DNA of 64,000 bases from Stieleria varia (GCF_038443385.1 NZ_CP151726.1:62001-126000); one strand, 5' to 3'. Shown: positions 45,062 to 55,115, numbered from the stretch's first letter. Translations and numbers: made by a program. The notes: a model not told the origin generated them from the letters alone.

Positions 45062-48000
45062 TTACCGTAGCGGCTGGTCCGTCGACTCCGCTTGATCGGC
45101 CCACTCGCCGGCCAACTGCTCGGCCAGCTCGATCGGGTAATCGGAGTCCAGTTCAGCAGCTTTGAGCGCCTCGGGACCCGTGACGCCTGAATCCGCCAAT
45201 GCCAAACGACGACGGGCGTCTTGCATTTTGACCCAGCCCTCGTACGCAAACATGCCGCACAACGCGAAACAGGCAATCATTCCCAGCGGTTTCAGGATTC
45301 CCGAGAGCGCGCCCGTCATGTTGAACAAGAAGTAGATCGCAACAGCCATACACAGTGGCAATAAGGCAATGCCGAACTTCGTCAACGCTGCCCACTGCAG
45401 CTTTTGTGCTTGCAAGCGGACGCTTCGCTCGACCGCGTTGCGAGCAGACTGATTGGCCAATTCTCGCATTGCAGACATGTTGCTGTTCCGCTCCGGGGCT
45501 TGGCTGCGAGGAACCAGCGGTGCGTCGTAATCAATGGGCACCGTTTGAGCGGTTGACTCGGACAGCGACTGAGTGCTCTCGCCGATGTCGTTGCTGGTTT
45601 GAGTGTCCTTGCTGAGCGTTTGACTGATCTTTTCAGTCTGCCCCGTCGACGTTGTGGTTCCCGCTGAGTCACCTTGAACTCGCTGCAACAAGCGATTCAT
45701 GTAGGCTTCGATGGAGTCGTCTTCCGGATCATCGACGCTCGCAGCTGGTTCTTGCTCGACAACCGGTGATTCGACTTGTATTGGAGTCGGAACCGTGTCG
45801 CCATACTCCATTTCGTCGTCGATCGTGTCGGCTGGCGAAGCATAATTCCATGATGACGCCTCGGCCTCGGGCTCGTCTTGTCCGTACGATAATTCCGCAA
45901 GCGACGACAATTCCGCAAGCGACGACGGAGAATCCATCACGAACGTGCCATCGGGCGACTCATCCGAGTCGGAATGGTAGGACGAATAGGGGTCGGAACC
46001 GGTGTGCGATTGCATCGATTCATAAGAATCTGCCTCGCTGTATCCCGTTTCGCTGTATCCCGTTTCGCTATATCCGTCTTCGCTGTATCCGTCTTCGCTG
46101 TATCCCGTTTCGCCGTATCCGTCTTCGCTATATTCGGCCGGGAACCCATAACCACTAGGGCGAGAGTATGAATCGTCCTCTTTCAGGGCTGACACAGCAG
46201 AGTCATGGCCGGCACCGAATGATTCCGGTTCGCCGAAATCGTGATCATTTGACTTCGCTTGGTCCAAGTCCCGGATCAACTGTTCGGCGAGGCTTCCAGC
46301 CTCAATGTTGTCAGGCTTGGTCAACTCCTGGACGGTTGGCCGTTCGGTATCCGTCGGGGATGGCGATTCCGTTTCGACGAAGGAATGACTTTCTGCGTGC
46401 CGTGCCCAGTGATGGCTATCGCTGGCGATGGGCTCGTCCACTGGCAAATCGTCCACTGGCAAATCGTCCTCAGCGGCCAACGCCTGATCAAGTCCGTGCT
46501 GGATTTCGTCGATGGTGTCTTCCACGGCGATTTCGGGTGCCTCATCCTGCCAACTCACACCGGCGTCCGTCGTCTCGTGATTCTCCGAAACGCGTTCTGC
46601 GATCGGCGTGGACCAGGTGGATTGATAAGTCGGCCATGCGTCGGCGGGGTCGTCCGCATGCTCGATGGATTGATCCTCGCCCAGTGGTTCGGTGTGTCCC
46701 AGCGAAGTCTGTTGGGCAGTCTGCTGGTTCGTCTCCTCGGTATCCAATTCGTCTGCCGCTTCCCTGACGAAACTCACTGGATCGGAGACGACCAAAGTAG
46801 ACTCGACGGGAAACTCATCTTCGTTACTCGTTTCCACTTCACCCGACTGCGAGCCGGCCAATGATGGCCACTGCGGAGCAGAGTCGTTCAGCCGAGCAGG
46901 GTCGTTCAATCGGGCGAGCGTCGCGTCGTGATCCAACTGGATCTGTTCCAACTGACGTTTCGCCGATTCCAGTTCACTGCTGAGTGCGCCCCAAGCTTCC
47001 TGCGTCGGGCGTGATTCGGCATCGGCTTGGGCATCGTCTCGCTCGCGGCTGGTTGTCTCCAGGTCACGTGTCAGAGACGTGTTGACTTCCTTGAGTTGTG
47101 CCAGTTCCGAATTGGCTTGGGCCAAATCGACCGACAGTTGCTCAATCGTTTGACGCAGCTCCTCGGCTTCGGAGAGCCAACTCTGATAACCGGACTCGTT
47201 GTTCGACTTGGTTTGATCGATCAGCAGTTCCAGCTGTTTGATCGATGCTTCGGCCCCCTCGTAATCAGACCGCAACTGCGACGCTTCTTTGTTGGCCGCG
47301 GCAACGGTCGATTGCAGACGCTGGATTTCAGCGTTGAGTTCCTTGACAAAGGTCTCATTGGCCGCACGGACGGACAAGTGCGACTGTACCTGGCGTTTCA
47401 GATCTGCGATCTCTCGATCGCTTTGCTGTGTCCTCGATTCCAACGCAGTCGCTGCCGCTGCGGCGCGTGACTCGGCATCGGCCAGTTGCGTCCGCAATTC
47501 CGCGAGCTGCTTTTCCGATTCTGCTTCAGCGTCGGCCAATTCCTGAATCAATCGGGAGATTCTTTGCTCGGTTTGGGCACCTGCTTGCGCGCTTTCGCCG
47601 AGTTGCTGCTCAAATTCCCAAGCACGTTGCTCGTTTTCCTCCGCGCGTTGTTGAGCGGCGGTCAACAACTCCTCGGCTTGAGCGACATTCAGCTCCAACT
47701 GCTCGATGCTGGCCTTTGCTTCGGCCTGTTTGGATTCCAATTCCTCTTGCGTTGCGGCCAGTTTCTCCTGGGACACCCCAAGATCATTCGCAGCGGCCAG
47801 CAGTTCTTCCTGAGCGACTTGCAGTTCCGTGCGAGCGGACGCCAGCTCAGCCAGAGCGGACTCATGCTGCTGTTGGGCTTCCAGCAATTCGCGTTGGGTC
47901 GTTTCCAGTTGGGACCGAATTTGTGTCAGTTCGCTGGCAGACTTGTCACGTTGCTGGGTCAACGAATCCAGTTCACGACGCGCCTGGTCAAGTTCAAATG

Positions 48001-49159
48001 ACAAGCTTTCGCAACGCGCTTGGGCTTCGCCGCGTTGGGCCTCGCACCGCGCGTGCGCGTCGATCGCCTGATCACGAGCGACCTCCAGTTGTTTTCGCAG
48101 TCGCGAGTGTTCGTCACGTTGCTGCTGTTCGCGGCGTTGCAGTTCGTCGTATTCGCTGCTGACACCGGCAAGTCGTTCATTGAGCGAGGCGAATTGATCT
48201 CGCATCGTTTGGACGGCAGCGGTCGCCGACTCCGCCTGTCGTTGCGACTGCGCCAGTTGCTCGGCGGCCTCGTTGATCTTTTCCTGGTGTTCTTCCTGCA
48301 GCAGACGAAGCTCTTCTTTTTGAGCCTCCAGCTCCGCCCTTCGCTGCTTGAGCAACTCGTCCTTGTTCTTTATCTCATCCGACTGCTCCAGATTGGACTG
48401 ACGCAGTTGTGTCAGTTCGTCTTGGCTGGTGGAGAATTCGTGCAGGATTTCACGGGCTGCGTTTTCCTGTGCGACCAGTTCCGATTCACGGATGCGTAGT
48501 TGCTCGGCGCGATTCCAGAGCTCGCTTTCGCGTTGACGCAAGGTCATTTCACGGTCGTCGCAGCGATTCTCCCTAGCTTCGCACTCTGCATGCCGCGCGT
48601 GCCATTGCTCCGACAGGTCAGCTATCTTGGATCTCAGGTGACGATCTGTCACTTCTCGCGGCGTTTCGAACTCGGTCAATGATGGCGCGCGACGCGGACC
48701 GTCCGACTTTGGCTCTGGTGCGGAGAGCAACTCAAATTTGTAGCTGCCCATTCGGATCACGTCGCCGACCCGCAGTGTCGATTCGGTTGCCCGCGCACCA
48801 TTGAACTCCAGCGGTACGGAGTAGGCTCGCAGCAAGACGCGGTGGGCGTCCCGCAAGAGCACCGCGTGCATCGGACGCAGAGTGTCGTCGCTGAGCTGAA
48901 TCGAACATCCCTCGCCGCTACCGAAGGTGTATCGATTGCCCGTCAGACGCAATCGGCGCACGGGGGCTCCCGGCTGCATCACACGGAATTCGATCGCCGC
49001 TGACCCGAACGAATCTCTGTCCGATGCATCTCTGTCGGATGCATCGTTTGAGGAGAACGTCGTTCCGCTCAAAGTACTGGAAGCACCAAAGGGGGAGTGG
49101 CTTCGTTCGTCAGCGAGGTCGGTTTGGTCTGTGCTCACCGCAGGCTTCCTTGCTTGCAT
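45062..49159 (-). CDS. Large FHA-domain, coiled-coil and membrane protein
   Basis: 1365 residues from the ATG at 49159. FHA domain at about residues 60-150: RRLRLTGNRYTFGSGEGCSI, then LSDDTLRPMHAVLL and LRVGDVIRMGSYKFELL. FHA modules bind phosphothreonine. Residues about 170-790 form a very long coiled coil (QRESELWNRAEQLRIRESEL and many Gln/Glu/Ala heptads). Then comes an acidic, disordered region with GYSED-type repeats, and near the C-terminus two membrane helices (ALTKFGIALLPLCMAVAIYFL, ALSGILKPLGMIACFALCGM). It may connect a Ser/Thr kinase signal to the envelope, but no kinase is adjacent. A longer start at 49336 adds 59 residues without signal or domain. Confidence 0.82.
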   Translation of the reverse strand: MQARKPAVSTDQTDLADERSHSPFGASSTLSGTTFSSNDASDRDASDRDSFGSAAIEFRVMQPGAPVRRLRLTGNRYTFGSGEGCSIQLSDDTLRPMHAVLLRDAHRVLLRAYSVPLEFNGARATESTLRVGDVIRMGSYKFELLSAPEPKSDGPRRAPSLTEFETPREVTDRHLRSKIADLSEQWHARHAECEARENRCDDREMTLRQRESELWNRAEQLRIRESELVAQENAAREILHEFSTSQDELTQLRQSNLEQSDEIKNKDELLKQRRAELEAQKEELRLLQEEHQEKINEAAEQLAQSQRQAESATAAVQTMRDQFASLNERLAGVSSEYDELQRREQQQRDEHSRLRKQLEVARDQAIDAHARCEAQRGEAQARCESLSFELDQARRELDSLTQQRDKSASELTQIRSQLETTQRELLEAQQQHESALAELASARTELQVAQEELLAAANDLGVSQEKLAATQEELESKQAEAKASIEQLELNVAQAEELLTAAQQRAEENEQRAWEFEQQLGESAQAGAQTEQRISRLIQELADAEAESEKQLAELRTQLADAESRAAAAATALESRTQQSDREIADLKRQVQSHLSVRAANETFVKELNAEIQRLQSTVAAANKEASQLRSDYEGAEASIKQLELLIDQTKSNNESGYQSWLSEAEELRQTIEQLSVDLAQANSELAQLKEVNTSLTRDLETTSRERDDAQADAESRPTQEAWGALSSELESAKRQLEQIQLDHDATLARLNDPARLNDSAPQWPSLAGSQSGEVETSNEDEFPVESTLVVSDPVSFVREAADELDTEETNQQTAQQTSLGHTEPLGEDQSIEHADDPADAWPTYQSTWSTPIAERVSENHETTDAGVSWQDEAPEIAVEDTIDEIQHGLDQALAAEDDLPVDDLPVDEPIASDSHHWARHAESHSFVETESPSPTDTERPTVQELTKPDNIEAGSLAEQLIRDLDQAKSNDHDFGEPESFGAGHDSAVSALKEDDSYSRPSGYGFPAEYSEDGYGETGYSEDGYSEDGYSETGYSETGYSEADSYESMQSHTGSDPYSSYHSDSDESPDGTFVMDSPSSLAELSSLAELSYGQDEPEAEASSWNYASPADTIDDEMEYGDTVPTPIQVESPVVEQEPAASVDDPEDDSIEAYMNRLLQRVQGDSAGTTTSTGQTEKISQTLSKDTQTSNDIGESTQSLSESTAQTVPIDYDAPLVPRSQAPERNSNMSAMRELANQSARNAVERSVRLQAQKLQWAALTKFGIALLPLCMAVAIYFLFNMTGALSGILKPLGMIACFALCGMFAYEGWVKMQDARRRLALADSGVTGPEALKAAELDSDYPIELAEQLAGEWADQAESTDQPLR
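46036..46140 (-). repeat. Seven 15-bp tandem repeats encoding GYSE(D/T)
   Basis: Units such as cgctgtatcccgttt and cgctatatccgtctt, in frame with the FHA protein, giving SEDGYSEDGYSETGYSETGY in the acidic region. Confidence 0.9.
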
Positions 49160-49658
49160 TTCATCAAAAAATCCATACGAACTGAGTCGAATGGACAATG
49201 TCACTGTCTGTGTTTCGGATGATCGGGTGGGTGCTGTGAACCAAATTAGGCCGGTCAGAGGGGTTTTGTCGGCACGGTCCTGGATTCGGGCGAACTGGCG
49301 AATCTGGGGGAAGTCCGTGGTAGGAAGGGCGCTCAAAACGACGCCAACGGCACGTCGCTGCGGGAAATGTCCGACCCGCTGGGGACAAAATCAGCCAATT
49401 TCCCACCCATAAAAAACGCGTCATTCGTCATCTTTGGCGTCATCAGGGTGATTCGTGGGCAAGAGGCCGTGGATTTCCGCGCTGACTTTGCTGGACCGCT
49501 TCCTAACATAACGATGCCAGCAGACCCCACCCCTTTTCTGACCACCACACTGGTGGGGTGCATCAAACCGGAAATCCTGCAGTTGCGTATGCAGTGAATG
49601 TCTTGCGTCGATGTCTGGCGGTGGTCGATTCAGTAAGCGAACCCAAGAGGTCCCTCCC
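49160..49658. other. Gene-free region between the FHA protein and the DksA-type protein
   Basis: About 500 bases. It contains short frames on both strands, none supported. Should include the promoters of both divergent genes. Confidence 0.4.
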
Positions 49659-50069
49659 ATGACACGTAAACAAGCGATCGAGAAACTCAAGGCAACGTTG
49701 ATCCAACGACGCGAAGGATTGCGACGCACGGTGGCGGGTGACCTGAAACTGCTGCAGAAAATGCATCGCCCCAAGAGTGGTGACATCTTGGACGCGGTTG
49801 CCGACTCCGTTCAGGACGAGTTGAACAGTCAACTGCTGGAGGCCGAAAGCAAAGAGCTCCAGGCGATCGACGATGCGATCGCAAGAATGGACAATGACAG
49901 CTATGGCATCTGTGAGGGTTGTGGCAAGTCGATCCCGCTGACACGTCTGCGTGCCGTCCCGCATGCGAACGATTGTATCGAGTGCCGGCGACTGCTGGAG
50001 CGAAAACGAAAGCACCCCGCGGCCAGCATGAATCGCGTGTTCGACCAGTACGAACCTGACCCCGTTTGA
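49659..50069 (+). CDS. DksA/TraR zinc-finger family protein
   Basis: 136 residues from the ATG at 49659, preceded by aagagg at a good distance. An N-terminal coiled coil (KLKATLIQRREGLRRTVAGD, LDAVADSVQDELNSQLLEAE) leads to the C4 zinc finger CEGCGKSIPLTRLRAVPHAN..CIEC. That is the layout of proteins entering the RNA polymerase secondary channel. Compared with E. coli DksA, the acidic tip motif (DxxDxA) is only partly present (DILDAVADS), so whether it works with ppGpp is open. Followed by a terminator. Confidence 0.88.
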   Translation: MTRKQAIEKLKATLIQRREGLRRTVAGDLKLLQKMHRPKSGDILDAVADSVQDELNSQLLEAESKELQAIDDAIARMDNDSYGICEGCGKSIPLTRLRAVPHANDCIECRRLLERKRKHPAASMNRVFDQYEPDPV

Positions 50070-50174
50070 GTGAAACCTCGCAAGAGCTTGATTCAACGCC
50101 GCATTTGTAGCAGTGCGTCGGGCTGAATGATCCGTACGGGTCAACACGATTCAGTAACCAGTGACAAACATGAC

Positions 50175-50217
50175 GACCGAGCATCCCAACCTGTGTTGGA
50201 TTGTTCGGTCGTTTTTT
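50175..50217 (+). terminator. Rho-independent terminator after the DksA-type gene
   Basis: Imperfect 16-bp stem gaccgagcatcccaac / gttggattgttcggtc with ctgt loop, then six T. Confidence 0.75.
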
Positions 50218-50366
50218 GATTTGCCATCGATGCGGGTTCTGTCATATGCCCCGCGCAGGGATGCCAACACAATGTCTTAAAAAGTGGACGAGCGATTTCG
50301 ACGATGCGTAGAATGCGACGCACTCCCTCGTCGATCCTCCCTTCCCATGTTTCATTGACTCGTCCT

Positions 50367-51605
50367 ATGGCACTACTGCAGACTTCCATTCCGCGCTGGG
50401 CGCAGCGACTGGTTTGTTCGCTGACGCTCACCGCGATCACAACAGGCGTCGGTTCATCGCTCGTTCATGCCCAAGACGCCGATGCGTTTCGATCTCGGTA
50501 CCCGATGCCTCACGGTTCCGCCGACTTGGATGAAACTGGAGCCAACAGCGATGGTCGCTCTGTCAGTGTTCGTCGCCCCCCTGTCACGATATCGCCCAGA
50601 AACGCAACCGAAGCGTTGGTTGATCAGAATCGTGAGCAATTGTTCAACGAGCTGGCAGAGGAGTTCAACGCATTCGATCGCTTGGGCAACCTCGTTCGTC
50701 GCGTTTCGCAATTGGTCAAGCCAAGTGTGATTCACATCGAAGCCCACAAGACACAACGCCACGAATCCTATGATGAAGCCGGCAGCGGAGTGCTGGTCAG
50801 GCTGGGTGGCGGCGACTGGGTGTTGACCAATCGACACGTGATCCTGGGCTCGAAACCCAATGAAATTCTGTTGCGTACCGCGGACGGTCGCGAGTTTCAT
50901 CCGACCCGCATCGAGGCCGATCCCAGCACCGACGTTGCTGTGATGCAAGTCGTTGGGCTGCATGTGCCTGCGGCCCGCGTCGGTGATAGCCGAACGGTCG
51001 AGATCGGAGACTTTTTAATCGCGATCGGCAGTCCGTTCGGTCTTAGCCACAGCGTCACCTTCGGGATCTTGAGCGCCAAAGGACGTCGTGATCTTTCCCT
51101 AGGTGAACAGAAGATCGACTTGCAGGATTTCTTTCAAACCGATGCCGCGATCAACCCGGGCAACAGCGGAGGTCCGTTGTTGAACCTGCGAGGCGAAGTC
51201 ATCGGACTCAATACGGCCATCGCCAGCAGCAGCGGTGGCAGCGAAGGAATCGGTTTCGCCATCCCGATCAACATGGCGATCAAAGTGGCAGACGAGTTGA
51301 TCGAGCATGGTGAATTGCGACGCGGTTACTTGGGTGTCACCCTGGATCCAGATTATCGGCCCGGCAGCGGGACATCTTTGCCGGGCGGTGCCTTGGTCAA
51401 GGATGTTCGACGTGGCTCGCCAGCCGAACGAGCCAACTTGCAACGCGGCGACGTGATCATCCAGTTCAATGACACGCTGGTGGACAACGACGATCATTTG
51501 GTTGCCCAAGTCGGCATGACAGAGATCGGCTCGCAGGTGCAGATGATCATCTATCGTGACGGCAAGCGTTACCGAACCGATGTCACGCTGACGGACGTCA
51601 ACTGA
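50367..51605 (+). CDS. HtrA/DegP-like serine protease with PDZ domain
   Basis: 412 residues from the ATG at 50367. The signal-like segment SLTLTAITTGVGSSLVHAQ (cleaved near residue 36) sends it to the periplasm. The trypsin-like domain has the triad His157 (TNRHVI), Asp189 (STDVAV) and Ser267 (PGNSGGP). A C-terminal PDZ domain follows (LRRGYLGVTLDPDYRPGSG, GSPAERANLQRGDVIIQFND). It has one PDZ, as in DegS, rather than two as in DegP. Degrades misfolded envelope proteins. The upstream frame start (50304) adds 21 residues ahead of the signal. Confidence 0.92.
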   Translation: MALLQTSIPRWAQRLVCSLTLTAITTGVGSSLVHAQDADAFRSRYPMPHGSADLDETGANSDGRSVSVRRPPVTISPRNATEALVDQNREQLFNELAEEFNAFDRLGNLVRRVSQLVKPSVIHIEAHKTQRHESYDEAGSGVLVRLGGGDWVLTNRHVILGSKPNEILLRTADGREFHPTRIEADPSTDVAVMQVVGLHVPAARVGDSRTVEIGDFLIAIGSPFGLSHSVTFGILSAKGRRDLSLGEQKIDLQDFFQTDAAINPGNSGGPLLNLRGEVIGLNTAIASSSGGSEGIGFAIPINMAIKVADELIEHGELRRGYLGVTLDPDYRPGSGTSLPGGALVKDVRRGSPAERANLQRGDVIIQFNDTLVDNDDHLVAQVGMTEIGSQVQMIIYRDGKRYRTDVTLTDVN

Positions 51606-51626
51606 ACTGGACCGGGCTGGACCGTG

Positions 51627-52970
51627 TCAGACGGGTTCGTCGAGCCCCAACAAACGCGTCAAAGCGGTGTCCACCTCAGCGAAACCGCTTTCTGTGGAGT
51701 TTTTGGCTCGGGCAATCGTTTCCAGACAATCCCGTTGCCGCCTGTTGAGCGGCACGGGCTCGCCCGTCGACGGCGGTTGCGGAACAAGCCTTGCGATGAT
51801 CTTGGCCATTAGCTCGGGTATACCGACTGCTGTGGTGGCAACCGTGTACAGCACGTCCGTTTGTTTACGCAGATCTGGGCTCCCTGCGAGCAAGTCGACT
51901 TTGTTGAGGACATGCAGGATCGGCAGCGGTCGCAGCGCCGCGACTGTGCTCGACTCTAGCCATGCAAGCGAGTCGCTGGTCGGTGGGGGAGATCCGTCTT
52001 GTGCTTGCCGTACAGCAACTACCAAGTCCGCTTCGGCGATCGCCGATTGGGCTCGCCGCATGCCTTCTCTCTCGATCGACTCGCCGCCTTCGTGCAAACC
52101 TGCGGTATCACGAAAGCGGATCGGCCATCCGTCGATCACCGTTTCACAACTCAGCACGTCACGCGTGGTGCCGGGCTGATCCATCGTGATCGCGCGGTCG
52201 TAGCCGATCACCGCGTTGAGCAAACTGCTCTTGCCCACATTGGGCGGCCCCGCCAGCACAACATCAAACGGCGAGACCAAATGCAATCCGACGTTGGCGT
52301 GTCGCAAGATCGCAACGGCTTGCTCGCTCACCTCGCCCCAAGCGTCTCGATCGCTGCGGAGCCGTGTTCTGCTATCGATCGCCCAGCGTGTCATCCCGCC
52401 ACGGACTTGATCCAACGCGATCGCCGCGGTTCGCTGTGTGGGGCAACGAATCAGAACCTCAAGAGCTTCGCGGACCAGTCGCCCGGTTTCCGAGCTGTCT
52501 CCATCCGTTGCAAATTCGTCAGCCAACACTTCGATTGAGGAAACAATTTGACAGCCCAGGGCCGCTAGATCGTCCAGGATCCGCCCGACAGCGGCTTGCC
52601 CGCCGTGGCAGTGAATTTCCATGCGGCCTCGGTCCAGCGGCAACACCACGACGGATTCCCCGTGAGTCACTGAACCCCCTGGCTTCGTAGCAGCACTGTG
52701 GGTCGCTTCGCTGTGCTGTTCTTTGTGCTGCTCTGGAGGTCCCGTCCACACGCCGTAGCGAATCTGATCCGCTTTCATCGGCGTTGCCGATGCGGATTGA
52801 AAGCAAGCTGCGATCAGACGGTGGACGTTGTCACTGGACTGCAGTCGATCACGCAATGCGACGACAGCCACAGCCGATCGACCGTCACCCGTCAGCCGAC
52901 AACATTCGATGGAATTGCAGTCGGGGCGTGATTCGTGTTTGCAGCTTTCTATCATTTGGGGTAAAGACAT
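51627..52970 (-). CDS. MnmE/TrmE-like tRNA-modification GTPase, divergent
   Basis: 447 residues. The N-terminal TrmE-type folate-binding part is present but weak (HCHGGQAAVGRILDDLA). The G domain is clear: G1 GPPNVGKSS, G2 TTRDVL, G3 DTAG, G4 NKVD. MnmE normally ends with a conserved C-x-G-K motif needed for C5 modification of wobble uridine; here the C-terminus reads ALTRLLGLDEPV with no such cysteine. It may still be the tRNA enzyme using another route, or a paralogue with another role. It ends 22 bases past the convergent protease stop. Confidence 0.8.
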   Translation of the reverse strand: MSLPQMIESCKHESRPDCNSIECCRLTGDGRSAVAVVALRDRLQSSDNVHRLIAACFQSASATPMKADQIRYGVWTGPPEQHKEQHSEATHSAATKPGGSVTHGESVVVLPLDRGRMEIHCHGGQAAVGRILDDLAALGCQIVSSIEVLADEFATDGDSSETGRLVREALEVLIRCPTQRTAAIALDQVRGGMTRWAIDSRTRLRSDRDAWGEVSEQAVAILRHANVGLHLVSPFDVVLAGPPNVGKSSLLNAVIGYDRAITMDQPGTTRDVLSCETVIDGWPIRFRDTAGLHEGGESIEREGMRRAQSAIAEADLVVAVRQAQDGSPPPTSDSLAWLESSTVAALRPLPILHVLNKVDLLAGSPDLRKQTDVLYTVATTAVGIPELMAKIIARLVPQPPSTGEPVPLNRRQRDCLETIARAKNSTESGFAEVDTALTRLLGLDEPV

Positions 52971-53060
52971 TACACGGTGGTTGAATAGACTAGCGCGGCA
53001 AACATGTCGGATGCATGTCGCAATCAGAATTCATTGGAACATTCCGCACGCTACTGAGCT

Positions 53061-54083
53061 ATGCCAAAGCAGCGACCAGACCTATCGTCCATGACAGACG
53101 AAGAGCTCCTGGACATGCGGTTGTGTGACTTGAAGCTGACGATCCGCGACACGCCGCTGGAGGCTCGGATCGATCAGCTCAACGGAGAGCTTCGTGATCG
53201 AGAACTCCATTTCCGTCCGCACTGTTGGCTGAGCGACGATTGGTACTCTCCCGACGGCATTCCCGGGATCGCGATCCCGTTTTATCTCGCTCATCCGCGT
53301 CTGATCCGGTTGGAACGCAAGCAGTTGTTGGAGGTAGAGGGTGGGACGCACCCGTGGTGCATGAAAATCCTGCGTCACGAAGCCGGTCATGCCATCGATA
53401 CGGCGTTCAATCTCCGTCGACGCCAAAAGTATCGCGAAGTCTTTGGGCGGCCCTCGTTGCCGTATCCTGAGTATTACCGCCCCAAAACGCAGACCCGTGA
53501 TTATGTTCTGCACCTCGACATGTGGTACGCTCAAGCACACCCGCTGGAGGATTTTGCAGAAACATTCGCCGTTTGGCTGCGTCCCGGCTCTCGCTGGCGC
53601 AGTCGATACCAGGGGTGGCCCGCGCTGAAAAAGTTGCATTGCGTCGATGAATTCATGAAAACCGCCCAGGGACGAGCGCCGAAGAATAACGTACGCCAGA
53701 GCCTCGATCCGATCAGTCGCATCCGCAAGACACTGCGAACTCACTATCAGCGAAAGCGTGAACACTACGGGTTGAACCATCCCAGTGTCTTTGACGCCGA
53801 CTTGAGAAAGCTGTTTGCCCAACAAAAAAATGGCAACGGAGGTACCACCGCAGCCGCTTTCCTGAGCCGCAGTCGGGCGGAAATCCGAGAAGTGGTCGCG
53901 AAATGGACGGGCGAGTATTCCTACACCATCGACCAAGTGGTCCAAGAAATGATTGAGCGTTGCCGCGAAATGAAGCTTCGGGTGGGAAGTCCCGTCGAGC
54001 AATGCAAACGCGACGCCATGATCCTGGTGGCCATTCGAACGGCGAACTACCTCAACTCCGGTCACAGGCGGGTCATGCTGTGA
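53061..54083 (+). CDS. HEXXH metallopeptidase-like protein
   Basis: 340 residues. The zinc motif HEAGH is at 106-110 with a downstream third-ligand candidate in HPLEDFAETFAVWL (Glu163 or Glu167), the gluzincin pattern. There is no signal peptide, so it probably acts in the cytoplasm. YSPDGIPGIAIPFYLAHPRL is a family-like segment that I associate with hypothetical zinc-binding metallopeptidases adjacent to ATP-grasp ligases. Its last four bases (GTGA) overlap the start of the next gene, showing translational coupling. Target unknown. Confidence 0.75.
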   Translation: MPKQRPDLSSMTDEELLDMRLCDLKLTIRDTPLEARIDQLNGELRDRELHFRPHCWLSDDWYSPDGIPGIAIPFYLAHPRLIRLERKQLLEVEGGTHPWCMKILRHEAGHAIDTAFNLRRRQKYREVFGRPSLPYPEYYRPKTQTRDYVLHLDMWYAQAHPLEDFAETFAVWLRPGSRWRSRYQGWPALKKLHCVDEFMKTAQGRAPKNNVRQSLDPISRIRKTLRTHYQRKREHYGLNHPSVFDADLRKLFAQQKNGNGGTTAAAFLSRSRAEIREVVAKWTGEYSYTIDQVVQEMIERCREMKLRVGSPVEQCKRDAMILVAIRTANYLNSGHRRVML

Positions 54084-55108
54084 GCAAATCTCGCGTTCTG
54101 GTCCTCGTTCGCGACGGGCATGTCCCGCCTGAGACACTCGAGGGTGTCAGCGACAAAAAACTCTACGCCTGGAAGGCCGAGTTCGATGTCTGTGAGACCC
54201 TGCGGCGTATCGGTCACGAAATCTTGCCGCTGGGTGTCTACGACGATTTGTCGCCGATCCGAAACGCCCTGAACGAGTTCGCACCGGACATCACGTTCAT
54301 GATGCTGGAGGAATTTCATGGCGTCGTCACCTATGACTTTGCCGTGATCAGCTACCTGGAACTGATGCAGCAACCCTACACAGGATGCAATCCACGAGGG
54401 CTGTTGCTGAGTAAGGACAAGGCGCTGAGCAAAAAAATCCTCACCTACCACCGCATTCAAACACCTCGATTCGCCGTGTTTCCCGTCGGTCGTACCGTTC
54501 ATCGACCCAAGAAACTCGAGTTTCCCCTGTTCGTCAAAAGCGTCGTCGAAGACGCTTCGTTCGGCATCTCACAAGCCTCCATCGTCCACAACGATGCCCA
54601 GTTGGCCGAACGAGTCGCCTTCATTCACGAACGCGCCAACGACGACGCCATCGCCGAGCAGTACATCGAGGGCCGCGAGATCTACGTCGGTGTGATCGGA
54701 AACCAGCGACTCCAGACCCTGCCGCCATGGGAAATGAACTTCGGCAGCTTGCCCGACGACGCAGCAAAAATCGCCACCAGCCGCGTCAAATGGGATCATC
54801 GCTATCAGGACAAACACGGGATCACCACCGACGCGGCCGAAGGACTCAGTGATGAACTGCAGGCTCGCATCAGCAAGACATGCAAGCGAGTCTATCGGGC
54901 ACTGAACATGAGCGGCTATGCCCGAATGGACCTCAGACTCACCGATGCAGGTGAGATTTTCGTCCTGGAAGCCAACGCGAATCCCAACATCGAATACGGT
55001 GAAGACTTTGCCGAGTCCGCCGAATCCATCGGGATCAGCTACGAAACCCTGGTGCAACGGATTCTCAATCTGGGACTCCGCTACAAAGCCGACTGGATGA
55101 CGGGCTGA
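54080..55108 (+). CDS. ATP-grasp ligase (D-Ala-D-Ala ligase-like)
   Basis: 342 residues from a GTG at 54080 that overlaps the preceding stop. The N-terminal domain starts SKSRVLVLVRDGHVPPETL. ATP-grasp motifs are LFVKSVVEDASFGISQ, EQYIEGREIYVGVIG, and RMDLRLTDAGEIFVLEANANPN with the metal-binding residues. The family joins a carboxylate to an amine with ATP. Because it differs from standard Ddl and is coupled to a peptidase-like protein, it may build or trim a non-ribosomal dipeptide. That use is inference. Confidence 0.85.
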   Translation: MSKSRVLVLVRDGHVPPETLEGVSDKKLYAWKAEFDVCETLRRIGHEILPLGVYDDLSPIRNALNEFAPDITFMMLEEFHGVVTYDFAVISYLELMQQPYTGCNPRGLLLSKDKALSKKILTYHRIQTPRFAVFPVGRTVHRPKKLEFPLFVKSVVEDASFGISQASIVHNDAQLAERVAFIHERANDDAIAEQYIEGREIYVGVIGNQRLQTLPPWEMNFGSLPDDAAKIATSRVKWDHRYQDKHGITTDAAEGLSDELQARISKTCKRVYRALNMSGYARMDLRLTDAGEIFVLEANANPNIEYGEDFAESAESIGISYETLVQRILNLGLRYKADWMTG

Positions 55109-55115
55109 GGCCGAA

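Noticed and set aside
46036-46140. Regular short repeats resembling a CRISPR array
   Set aside because: Units are 15 bp in frame and contiguous, without spacers; they encode GYSED repeats of the FHA protein.
49367-49597. 76-residue plus-strand frame between the FHA and DksA-type genes
   Set aside because: No ribosome site, no domain and low protein character.
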